Assembly (NCBI GenBank): GCA_003550305.1 | Contig: QKYT01000301.1 | Coordinates: forward strand, 102,808-114,426 | Source: Glomus cerebriforme | Taxonomy: Eukaryota > Glomeromycota > Glomeromycetes > Glomerales > Glomeraceae | Length of the DNA stretch: 11,619 nucleotides | Direction: 5' to 3' | In this document: one piece after another, positions 1 through 7,032 of the stretch | Layout: the number at the start of each line of letters is the position of its first letter | Position numbering within the stretch: the stretch's first letter is position 1 | Notes under the pieces: generated by a model | Databases searched by the model: none | The model's input: the letters and a program-made list of their open reading frames with translations, nothing else | Told to the model about the DNA's origin: nothing | Position numbers and translations under genes: made by a program

Positions 1-37
1 CTAAATCTAATCCTAATCCCTAATCCTGACCCTAAAG
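1..37. repeat. Degenerate CCCTAA telomere-type repeat
   Basis: The first 37 bases are a run of variants of CCCTAA (CTAAAT, CTAATC, CTAATCC, CTAATCC, TGACC, CTAA). The C-rich strand reads 5' to 3' into the window, which is the orientation expected at a left chromosome end. No two adjacent units are perfect, so this is either an old subtelomeric or interstitial relic or a chance low-complexity stretch. Confidence 0.45.
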
Positions 38-446
38 CTGATTATATATTTTTTTAAACTATCTAATAATTCTGATCAGTTTACTTAATGTTAATATTAT
101 TAAACAATAACTTAATTTAGAGTTTAACGCTTTATAAAAAAAAAATCAAGTAAAATAATAAACCTCTTTATTTCTCTTTGCAAATTATATTTTTATATAA
201 AATTATAATAATAAATCTTAATTTTTAATATTCTCTGAAGTCTGAAGTCCTAAAACTGTAAAAAAAAAATGTTTCTTACGAACTGTTTATCTGATTATTC
301 AATAATCTGTTACTAATCCGATATCTGATAACACTTATCAGGTTGATTTGAAATCCAGATGGAACCCGTTTGCATAAAGTTCTAACCGTAAAGCTGATAA
401 TAATGGATATCTGATCTAACTATTAATAATAGTTTATAGAACACTA
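38..446. other. AT-rich stretch without a gene
   Basis: No coding frame is recognisable. The only structure I see is a small perfect hairpin at 325-341 (CTGATAA, loop CAC, TTATCAG). It lies in a slightly less AT-rich patch (about 310-415) that may be the remains of a dispersed repeat. Nothing identifies the family. Confidence 0.4.
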
Positions 447-871
447 CCAAAATGCAAAAAATCTGCTATATATTGGGTACCCAATATGTATACTATAAAA
501 TTAAAAATACAATTTATTAATTATCTTACTATTCAGTGATCATAAAAAGATGAAATATAGCTCATTCGATTCACCTCATTTAAACGTATTGAATGATATT
601 AATTTTGCATTTCTAGGTATGATAGATGCTGAGATATTTGATAAATCATAAAAAACAAACAAAAAATACCAATTTGTCAAATATCTTGACATCTATCATA
701 CCTAGAAATGCGAAATTAGTACCATTCGATATGCTTAGTGAGATGAATCGAATGAACTATATTTCATCTTTTTATAATCACTAGATAGCAAGATAATTAA
801 TAAAAAATATTTTTTAATTCTATAGTATACATATTGGATACCTAATATATAGCAGATTTTCTGCATTTTGG
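447..871. mobile_element. Foldback (long inverted repeat) element, MITE-like
   Basis: The left arm, about 447-646, is the reverse complement of the right arm, about 672-871, along its whole length with scattered mismatches and small indels. Shared blocks include CATTTCTAGGTATGATAGAT (609-628 against 690-709), ATAAAAAGATGAAATATAG and CAATATGTATACTAT. The loop is only about 25 bases. Each arm carries near its outer end a palindrome centred on GGTACC (left) or GGATACC (right). There is no open frame, so it would be non-autonomous. No clear target-site duplication could be picked out. A transcript would fold into a ~200-bp hairpin. Confidence 0.85.
470..487. repeat. 18-bp perfect palindrome ATATTGGGT/ACCCAATAT
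   Basis: This perfect palindrome with a GGTACC centre lies near the outer end of the left foldback arm. A mutated copy (ATATTGGATACCTAATAT, 831-848) is in the mirror position of the right arm, and a further partial copy (TTTTGGATACCTAATAT) is at 866-882. The repeated motif near the element ends suggests a protein-binding site or terminal module. That is inference. Confidence 0.6.
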
Positions 872-1639
872 ATACCTAATATTTATAAGTTATCTGTAAG
901 ATATCTGTAAGATAAATCAGTTTTTGACCAGTGTAAAGGCAAATGTATATCTCGCAGAGGTACAATATTATTATTCATCACCTCTAATTTATTATCCTCC
1001 CATGTCATACCCTCCGATTTTTATTTTTACTATTTATAAATTTTTTCGAGTTGTGAAATTCTATTTATCACATGTTAATCATCACATCCCTTAATTTTGG
1101 CTGAAAATTTTAATTCTGGCCAGAATTTCTATTTTTAAACATTTGGGTAATATTATACAAACTAAAAAAGCAATTTTGTTTCTCTTCAAAATTGAAATTT
1201 AGGTTATATGCAACTTCTAAAAAAGGAAATTTTCTTGATTTTGGCTGGAATTATCAAATTAGAAAAATTTCCAGTAATGTATAAATGTCTTACCCCCATA
1301 CTAGATTTAGATTTACCCTAAAAATAAAAATAAAAATAATTGTATAAATAATAAATAATACATATAACACATTTATTTTATGTTTAGTGACATTTATTTT
1401 TTTTTTAGGTTAAAAACTAATAAAATATATAGTTAAAACAAATTTATTTTTTTTTTGACCAGTTTTTTCTAATATAGAAATAATTTTTTACATTAAATAT
1501 ATATATATATTAAGAATGCAATTTCATACATTGTATAATATGCTAAATATAAAAATATAATAAAATATTTATTTCAGAATACAAATTTAACATATTTATT
1601 TGTATTATTTATTTGAAATTTTTTTGCAAAATAAAAGGT
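872..1639. other. Non-coding AT-rich stretch with palindrome and simple repeats
   Basis: I find no coding frame. The stretch holds a 16-bp perfect palindrome AATTCTGGCCAGAATT at 1112-1127, preceded at 1082-1094 by TCACATCCCTTAA. That string resembles the start of the LTR-like segment at 10481. Also present are A-rich simple repeats (about 1319-1340), long T runs (about 1397-1407 and 1447-1456) and an AT dinucleotide run (about 1497-1511). The Helitron 3' terminus (hairpin plus CTRR) should lie here or further left, but I could not place it. Confidence 0.5.
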
Positions 1640-1640
1640 T

Positions 1641-1733
1641 TATCATATTATAGCTTTGTAACTTTATCTTAAGGTTCTGATATCATAAAAACTAACTGTT
1701 TTTCTTCATCTAACTTTTCTTGTAATCTTTTAC
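1641..1733 (-). pseudogene. Possible coiled-coil-like coding scrap, unknown origin
   Basis: Directly after the helicase similarity stops, a different minus-strand frame reads as a charged, coiled-coil-like peptide (CKRLQEKLDEEKQLVFMIS and onward), with one stop before it runs into non-coding sequence. Its composition, rich in Glu, Lys and Leu, does not continue the helicase, which should go on to motifs V and VI. It may be the end of another gene joined to the Helitron by deletion or rearrangement, or a chance open stretch. I do not recognise the protein. Confidence 0.3.
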
Positions 1734-1739
1734 AGTTTT

Positions 1740-2690
1740 ATTTCTGTTTACAGATTTGCTATTAATATAATATGTATTCTTCTTGCCAGCAATAATTGTG
1801 TTTTAAATCTATGTGCTATGTTAAAATCAACTTTTTTGGCTTTATTACTGCCTATATGTATAGCTTAAATTTTAGTAACAGGAATATTTAAAGATCTAAG
1901 CTGATCTATATTTACTCTATTAACATTAAACCACTTTGTTAAGATAAATATAATGTTAGAGAATTTTTTATATTCTGCTTCATTATACTTATCTTCAATT
2001 TGTATGGTAAGAATTTTCTAATTATCAATAGTCAATTCTCCATTATGCAATTTTAAGAGAATATTTCTAAAATCTTCTTGTTCTTTAGAATTCTCTAATT
2101 GATGCTAAATAATATTAAACTTATATATCTTTCTAATCTATTTATATACTATGAAACTATTATTTAATACTATATCTTGCTTAATATTAGTATATATTAA
2201 AAGATCAAGTACAAATAAAAGCTAGCCAAAGTCACTAAACATAATAACTAATCTACTGCTAAATAGTTTGTTATTATGTTTAGAAAAAGCTTATTAGAGC
2301 TGCATATCAATTAAAACAAGTATCTAGCAATTAACCATACTTTTCTTATTAATTATTATATACTTTATATCTTTTAATTTATTTTGTAATTGCTTTAACT
2401 GTTTGCCATTAATATTAAGATATTTGTTATTAACTATCAGTATTGATAGCTTTGAGTATATTATTATCCCATTAATATTAAAGGCTATAATTCTTATTAA
2501 TGCAACTATAACTATAGATGATTCAGATTCAGTCCCTACTATTTCTTAAAGCTTACTTCAGATTGCCTTTATTAAGTAGATCTTTTCAGTTCCTACAGTT
2601 CCTATTACAATGATTCTCAAAAACTTAACTTGATATTCTACAAGCAGATCATAGTAATGAGATTTTATTCACATAAAGATTCTTTTTTGA
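1740..2690 (-). pseudogene. PIF1-type helicase domain of the Helitron, C-terminally truncated
   Basis: The domain begins with NNNQKRIFM*IKSHYYDLL and then motif I at 2579-2602, read as GTVGTEKI where GTAGTGKS is expected. The second Gly of the P-loop is Glu and the Ser/Thr is Ile, so ATP binding would be lost even without the stops. Motif II reads YIIINKKSMV (about 2333-2360) instead of IIDExSM, so the catalytic Asp-Glu is also gone. Motif III follows as FSDFG*LL (about 2220-2240, expected FGDFxQLPPV). Then come KEQEDFRNILLKLHNGELTI, FILTKWFNVNRVNIDQLRSL and LLLARRIHIILIANL*TEI, the segment before motif V. Similarity stops at about 1740, so the GAMGxV region and motifs V-VI are absent. Confidence 0.9.
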
Positions 2691-3135
2691 TTATTATTTA
2701 GTATCTAATAATTTACAGTTAAATCATTATATTTTCTTTTTCAGTATTAATCCTGAAATCTCTATTTAGAAATGTGTCAACATTTATAAGATCTATATCA
2801 GAATATTATTATCTTGATCATTAATCAAGTTATAATTTTAATTTATATCTTAAGATTTAAGATTAGAAAAATAATCAAAATTTGGATTCAGAGTAAGTAA
2901 CATCCAATCGTGCCAAAATTCATTTTGCATATTATCTTTAATTGGTATACCTTCTTCTTTATCAATAATTTTATTTTTTGCATTATTTACAGGTGATTCA
3001 AGTAGATCAATAGAATTGCTATTAATCTTTTTAATATAGTAATTATATAAATCTGACCATTCAAGAGTACTATTTTCTGTTAACTTTTGAAGATTTTAAT
3101 GATAAATGTGAAAAAGAACTTTGACATGACAGAAT
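2690..3135 (-). pseudogene. RepHel linker before the helicase
   Basis: An open stretch of about 75-80 codons (2853-3074 and just upstream) reads NSTLEWSDLYNYYIKKINSN, IDLLESPVNNAKNKI and NMQNEFWHDWMLLTLNPNF. In this Helitron family the segment TWSDLYxxYI followed by an acidic stretch and EWxxDWMLLxxxxPN precedes the helicase. Here the Trp codons survive. After the stop at 2850-2852 two frames alternate (NDQDNN, then DIDLINVDTFLNRDFRINTE), which indicates at least one small indel before the helicase proper. Function is structural or unknown; the assignment rests on order and motif resemblance. Confidence 0.75.
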
Positions 3136-3205
3136 TTTTGCTACTGAAGACCTTTACATAATAGTGATAAATATGAAAAAATTCACACAATATTTTTCTG
3201 CTAAC
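3087..3205. repeat. ~60-bp degenerate tandem duplication within the RepHel relic
   Basis: Copy 1 (about 3087-3144) and copy 2 (about 3145-3205) share the order TGAAGA, a T-rich gap, TGATAAATRTGAAAAA, ACA, then ATTTTT and TGCTA. Copy 1 fits the expected coding string (FCHVKVLFHIYH before NLQKLTENSTLEWSDLY). Copy 2 is the extra one and breaks the frame. It is best read as a local slippage or unequal-exchange duplication that arose after the gene lost function. Confidence 0.55.
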
Positions 3206-3309
3206 ACTTTTTTCATTAACCTTTATATAATTTATGTATTAAGTGATGAAGCTAAAATAGTATGAATTTCTCAAGTTTAATAGGTTAGTTTTAATATGTT
3301 TTTAGATAT

Positions 3310-3830
3310 AATTTTTCCATTTGTCTTAAATCACTAACTGTAAAAAATTCTTTATTTTTTTTAGTATCACAAATCCATCTTGATGCTTCTTTATTAAGAT
3401 TCAAGTAAACAAATAGATGACTTGAATAGTAAAGAGAAAGACCAAAAAGAATATAATAGGTTTCTTGAACAGATATATCCTATTCTGCAATACTATGTAA
3501 AAGCAGCTTTTAGACTGGATTAAGCAATTAATCTTTTGGTTGATTTTAATTAAGGATTTAATTTAATATATCTGAAAAGGCAGCTGATCATAATTTTGCT
3601 TTACTTGTATACTTTGCAATATATTGTAATGTAGCATATATGCTTAAAATTGGTTTTAAATTCACATTGACTTACTAAACCTATAATTAAAATTAGTTAT
3701 ATAGATTTACATATGGATCATTTTTGCCATTATTAGTTCTGGTTATCTATGAACATCATCTTGAAGAAAAGTTTACTCATTGGTTTCTTTAAGATATGCA
3801 ATTCCATATATACCTAATCTGAAAAGTCTC
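3310..3830 (-). pseudogene. Rep two-tyrosine region and downstream Helitron segment
   Basis: The Helitron reading resumes at about 3825 with YLKETNE*TFLQDDVHR*PEL. It shifts frame near 3740 to NDPYVNLYN, then reads VNVNLKPILSIYATLQYIAK and YTSKAK. The YIAKYTSK string at 3600-3623 is the Rep Y2 motif: both candidate nucleophile tyrosines and the Lys that follows are kept. Further on come SAAFSDILN, PKD*LLNPV*KLLLHSIAE and *DISVQETYYILFGLSLYYS, ending with LNLNKEASRWICDTKKNK. All match, from memory, the conserved order between Rep and helicase in fungal Helitrons. Stops mostly replace Gln, Arg or Trp. Confidence 0.9.
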
Positions 3831-3889
3831 ATCTTGTCCATTAAGAATAGAGTTAAAATAAGGGTTATTTTTACCTTATAGTAAAACAC

Positions 3890-4140
3890 CATTCTTAAAA
3901 AAATTTTTAAACTTTTTTTTTAATACTATATTTATTTTACTAATACCTTTCCTATCCAATACTATACTACTTTCTTAAACTGAAGTTTACAATATATCCA
4001 AATTTGCCAAATTATTTTTCTTCTCAATTGATATAAAATGCCATAGTACTTTTTCTTTCTAGTAAATACTACTGGAAATAAAACTTTCTTATATGTCATT
4101 TTAAGATAAGATGATCCATTATCTTTTCTAAGAAAGTCAG
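3890..4140 (-). other. B-family DNA polymerase-like fragment inside the Helitron Rep
   Basis: A 62-codon stop-free stretch (3965-4150) carries Helitron residues up to CSPS and then reads [21 protein letters not shown], with KKKYYGI at 4036-4056. The VLFPVVF-x(2)-KKKYYG block looks like the KxY motif region that follows the catalytic DTD motif in B-family polymerases (pol delta-like and many viral or plasmid enzymes). No DTD motif is visible upstream, where the Helitron reading is continuous, so only a short piece is present. After about 4010 the identity fades; a frame with SSIVLDRKG near 3930-3960 may be its continuation. The right boundary (about 4138) is clear, the left boundary (3890-3990) is not. 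The source, cellular or viral-like, cannot be told. Confidence 0.6.
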
Positions 4141-4152
4141 AAGGACTACATT

Positions 4153-4432
4153 ATGTATGTATTTATAATTTATTAATCAAATTGATATAATCTTATTAAT
4201 TATTGTATAATTCATTACTTTTCTTTTAATATAAATACCATTCAAAAATAGGCATATTAAGTCTAGGATTTATTATTATGATTAAATTATTAAGGTATTG
4301 TATAACTTCACTTATTATATTTGCATTTTCTTTCATCTGCTTTCAATCTATAGTGGATGCATTTCTTATCTTTTCTATTCTATGCATATGAATACTTCTG
4401 TGATGCTAATATTTGAATCTATACTACCAATC
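4153..4432 (-). pseudogene. Rep catalytic region with HUH motif
   Basis: Read from 4432 downwards, the frame gives DW*YRFKY*HHRSIHMH (HUH motif, His codons at 4382-4384 and 4388-4390), then RNASTID*KQMKENANIIS, EVIQYLNNLIIIINPRLNMP and DYINLINKL*IHT*CSPS. The HxH pair that binds the divalent metal in HUH nucleases is intact in the translation. The stops in DW*Y and ID*K sit where Trp is expected (TGG to TAG or TGA). The frame stays constant up to CSPS and then runs without interruption into polymerase-like sequence instead of the expected Cys-Arg-Phe-Gly segment. Confidence 0.85.
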
Positions 4433-4559
4433 CTTTAAATCTCATTATTCTTTTAGGACATTATTTAAGAAAATTTTAAATCTCTTACTGAAAAATCAGA
4501 TCACAATATAAGAGTTGTCAGTAATGTTTTGGTGAGATAAAAATTTAGAATTTCTGTTT

Positions 4560-5100
4560 AATATCATAAAATCATAAATTTTAGTTAATGTAAATCAGCA
4601 GTGCTATGCTAAATATAAAAAAAATCAGATTTTGTGATCCTATTTGTTTGATTATATTAGACAATTCATAATATAACGCATTTCAAAATTATCAAGATTC
4701 ACATATTTCTTTCCCATATCACATAATTTTATTAGCAAAATGACTTTTATCTAAGATAATTCTTTCTTTTATATTTGAAATAGTAATTTGAAATTTAGTT
4801 AGATTTTGTTTAACATAAACCTTTTCTTCTTATAATACTCACCATCTCATTTGAGAATTTAGTGTGAAATATCTCCATTTAACATGGTATGCAAATCTTC
4901 TGTCTTTATATAAAAGTAGGTGTCTAAAATATTTAGCAGATTTAACATTTCTAATTTGTTCTATACAAAAATCTGTATATCCAATCAGATATAAAGTTAA
5001 AAATGCATATGCAATATATCCTAGCATTTGGAATTTATTCACAGAATTATTATTGATTTATGGTCACATAATGGGATTATTTTCATTTTGCATATGATTA
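4560..5100 (-). pseudogene. Helitron_like_N domain
   Basis: Frames here read NHMQNENNPIM, then KFQMLGYIAYAFLTLYLIG, SAKYFRHLLLYKDRRFAYH, VKWRYFTLNSQMRW, and after several stops ELSNIIKQIGSQNLIFFIFS. This is the hallmark string of the Helitron_like_N domain: GYIAxAFPTLYPxG, PAEYFRHLLxYKDGRFAxH, RWRYFALNSxMRW, then the GLxFFTFSAADLHWP block. The last block is badly eroded here (IFSIALLIYIN). The domain lies upstream of the HUH motif and belongs to the replicase module. Two short open frames with ATG inside this region (5064-5318 and 4839-5042) are fragments of this one pseudogene, not separate genes. Confidence 0.88.
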
Positions 5101-5289
5101 AGTGTATTATTAATAGCAACATTTTTATGATAAATTGAAGAAAAAAATAAAATAAAGGTACATAATATCACATCATATTTATTATTATAATCTAATTCTT
5201 TTACATTGGTTTGAGTATTTTGAAGCTGATCATCAATTAAACTATTATTTGATAAGAATTCAAGAACTTCAGTATCAATAATTATGTTA

Positions 5290-5752
5290 ATATAGTAATG
5301 ATTATTTTCTTCAGCCAATTCAATACAAGAACTACCTTAGATTAACAAACTCAAAAATCTCTAAATGCTTTTAAATTACTTGCAGATTGATGATATATGA
5401 TAAGAATATCTAATAATAATAGTTGTTGAGAAAGCTTTTTGACAAATTCTTTAACATCTTAAGAAAAATTAATTATATTTTTATGATAGTCATATTGTAT
5501 TTCTCAAAGCTTATAGACTAATATTACAGAAAACATATGTATAATCAACATTTTTTCAACTTCTATGAGATCTTGAAATTCTTTGAATACTTCATCCAGA
5601 TTCATATTGTTCTCTGCTAAAAACTTTTTTGGGAAGATCTTCTCAATATGACAACATTGATATTCTTCTTTTACAAGTACTATAAATAAGAAGTTATTAT
5701 TATATATAAGGTAAAACTTATGACTGAATTTGTCAATTTTATTACAAAATTT
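5290..5752 (-). pseudogene. Helitron N-terminal DUF6570-like segment
   Basis: An 82-codon stop-free stretch (5507-5752) holds AENNMNLDEVFKEFQDLIE, then reads on through a TGA and a TAA into DVKEFVKKLSQQLLLLDIL and, after a frameshift near 5330, EENNHYYINIIIDTEVLEFL. As I recall the family, this order (Met-Pro/Asp turn, PQDVxEF, rows of Leu, then NNxYYxDIIID) is the region upstream of Helitron_like_N in many fungal Helitrons, annotated DUF6570. No role is established for it. A Cys pair (QCCHIEK) precedes it. No start codon can be assigned. Upstream lies the GATCTGAA repeat block, so the true N-terminus may be lost. Confidence 0.75.
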
Positions 5753-5764
5753 TTAATTAAATTT

Positions 5765-5945
5765 AAATCTAATCTAATCCAAATCTGCTCTAAAATAGAT
5801 TTGAACTGATCTGAATCTGATTATATCTAATCTGAACTGATCTGAAACTAATTCAGATTTGAACTGAACTGATCTGAATCTAATTAATCTAAAACTGAAC
5901 TAAACTAAAACTGATTCAAATCTAAAATTGAACTGATCTAAATTT
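5765..5945. repeat. GATCTGAA-type short tandem repeat (left block)
   Basis: A run of imperfect 5- to 11-base words built on GATCTGAA(T/C) and TTTGAACT, for example GAACTGATCTGAATCTGAT and repeated CTGAACTGATCTGAAACTAA. Most copies differ by one or two bases. The same words recur in the right block (6845-7021). Confidence 0.8.
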
Positions 5946-5949
5946 AATT

Positions 5950-6780
5950 GTTCATTCAGTTTCCTAAAAAGAAGAGAAGAAAAATATTAATTACATTCTC
6001 TGAAAGTAAAAAAAATAAAAGAAACAAACGAACTTATCTCTTAGTTCATTCATTCAAGTTCTGTTCGTTCAGCTTTATCCATTTATTCAGTTTTCTAAAA
6101 AAAAGAGAAGGAAGACATTAATTATGTTTCTTAAAAGTAAAAAAATGAAAAAAATGAACAAACCAATTTTTTAGTTTATTTATTCAAGTTCTGTTTATTC
6201 AGCTTTATCCATTCATCTAATTTTTTTAAAAAAAAGAAGAGAGACGTTAATTACATTTCTTGAAAGTAAAAAAAATAAAAAGAAATAAAAACCGTTTTCT
6301 GAAAGTAAAAAATAAAAAAAATAAACAAACTTGTTTCTTAGTTCATTCATTCAAGTTCCATTCGTTTAGCTTTATTTGTTTGTCTGGTTTCTTAAAAAAA
6401 GAGAAGGAAGACGTTAATTATGTTTCTTAAAAGTAAAAAAATGAAAGAAATAAATGAACTAACCTCTTAGTTTGTTCATTCAAGTTCTGTTCATTCAGCT
6501 TCATCTGTTCATCCAGTTTTCTAAAAAAAAGTAAAAAGAAAATGTTAATTACTTTCCCTAATAATTAATAAAGTAAAAAAAAATGAACTTTATGTTCATC
6601 CAAAATTCTAGTCGTTCAGCTTCATTTGTTCATCTAGTTTTCTAAAAAAAAGAGAAGAGAAAAATATTAATTATGTTTTTCAATAATTAATAAAGTAAAT
6701 AAACTCACCTTTAGTTCATTCAGGAACTGTTTGTTCAGGTTTCTTCATTTATTTAGATTTAGTCTCTAAAAATCTAAAAA
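5950..6780. repeat. ~130-bp minisatellite, about 6.5 copies
   Basis: A unit of the order TTCATTCAGTTTTCTAAAAA, AGAGAAG, TTAATTA(T/C)GTTTCT, GAAAGTAAAAAAAT, AACTTAG, TTCATTCAAGTTCTGTTC repeats head to tail. The TTAATTA anchor recurs near 5987, 6117, 6247, 6414, 6545 and 6668, so spacings are about 130, 130, 167, 131 and 123. The 167-base copy contains an extra GAAAGTAAAAAATAAAA duplication (around 6260-6320). The last two copies carry AATAATTAATAAAGTAAA in place of TGAAAGTAAAA, and the final copy is partial. No open frame runs through the array. Confidence 0.88.
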
Positions 6781-6836
6781 AAAAATAAAAATTAAAAAAT
6801 AAAAAAAAAATTTTTTTTTTTTATTTTATCATATTT
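6780..6836. repeat. A/T-run palindrome
   Basis: A-rich tract with runs of 9-10 A followed directly by about 12 T and TATTTTAT, which can pair back on ATAAAAAAAAAA. It separates the minisatellite from the right GATCTGAAT block. Such tracts are prone to slippage and assembly error, so the exact lengths are doubtful. Confidence 0.7.
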
Positions 6837-6844
6837 AATATATA

Positions 6845-7021
6845 AAGATCTGAATCTGATCAGATCAGATCCAGATTTTTTTGTATCATAATTTGATCCA
6901 ATCAGATCAAATTCAGATCAGATTTATTTGATTTAATTCAGATCTATAGATTTTAAATTTGCAAACTGATCTGAATTTGTTTCAAATCAAATCTGCGGAT
7001 TCAGATTGGATTAGATTTTTT
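6845..7021. repeat. GATCTGAAT-type short tandem repeat (right block)
   Basis: Imperfect repeats of GATCTGAATCTGATCAGATC and relatives; many words are self-complementary (GATCAGATC, CAGATCTG-like). The block resembles the left block, and its outer end is the inverted partner of the left outer end, ending in GGATTAGATTTTTTTT. Confidence 0.8.
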
Positions 7022-7032
7022 TTAGAATATTA

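Larger units (their letters stand above)
1740..5752 (-). pseudogene. Helitron RepHel (rolling-circle replicase-helicase) pseudogene
   Basis: Translation of the minus strand in shifting frames follows the domain order of a Helitron RepHel: DUF6570-like segment (5290-5752), Helitron_like_N (4560-5054), Rep HUH motif (4382-4405), Rep two-tyrosine motif (3594-3623), linker (2690-3135) and PIF1-type helicase (1740-2690). A working enzyme would nick and strand-transfer Helitron DNA at TC and CTRR ends and unwind it. This copy has dozens of in-frame stops, several frameshifts (for example near 3740 and 2800), an insertion in Rep and no helicase C-terminus. The ~4.0-kb length is close to an intact coding region of the family. 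Short frames of 60-85 codons survive, which suggests moderate age. The element termini were not found. Confidence 0.92.
5765..7021. mobile_element. Composite repeat block, possible non-autonomous element
   Basis: The outer ends are inverted copies: AATCTAATCCAAATCTG at 5771-5787 and, on the other strand, AAAATCTAATCCAATCTG read from 7019 to 7002. Inside lie two GATCTGAA-rich blocks, a ~130-bp minisatellite and an A/T palindrome. The block falls between the Helitron 5' end (about 5752) and the cut 3' end of the next minus-strand pseudogene (about 7033). It could be a MITE-like element or simply a region of repeat growth. No coding frame and no convincing target-site duplication were seen. Confidence 0.5.

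Noticed and set aside
560..585. tRNA B-box-like TTCGATTC in the foldback arms
   Set aside because: No matching A box, acceptor stem or anticodon arm can be drawn. The motif is simply part of the inverted repeat.
4864..5097. Plus-strand 77-codon open frame
   Set aside because: It lies antisense to the Helitron_like_N region, whose minus-strand translation is clearly family-like, so it is a shadow.
5064..5318. Minus-strand 84-codon frame starting at ATG as an independent small gene
   Set aside because: Its sequence continues the DUF6570-like segment upstream and the Helitron_like_N region downstream; it is one surviving piece of the RepHel pseudogene.
5950..6780. CRISPR-like array
   Set aside because: The units are ~130 bp and similar along their whole length, with no short repeat plus unique spacer layout. 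The context is eukaryotic, so this is a minisatellite.
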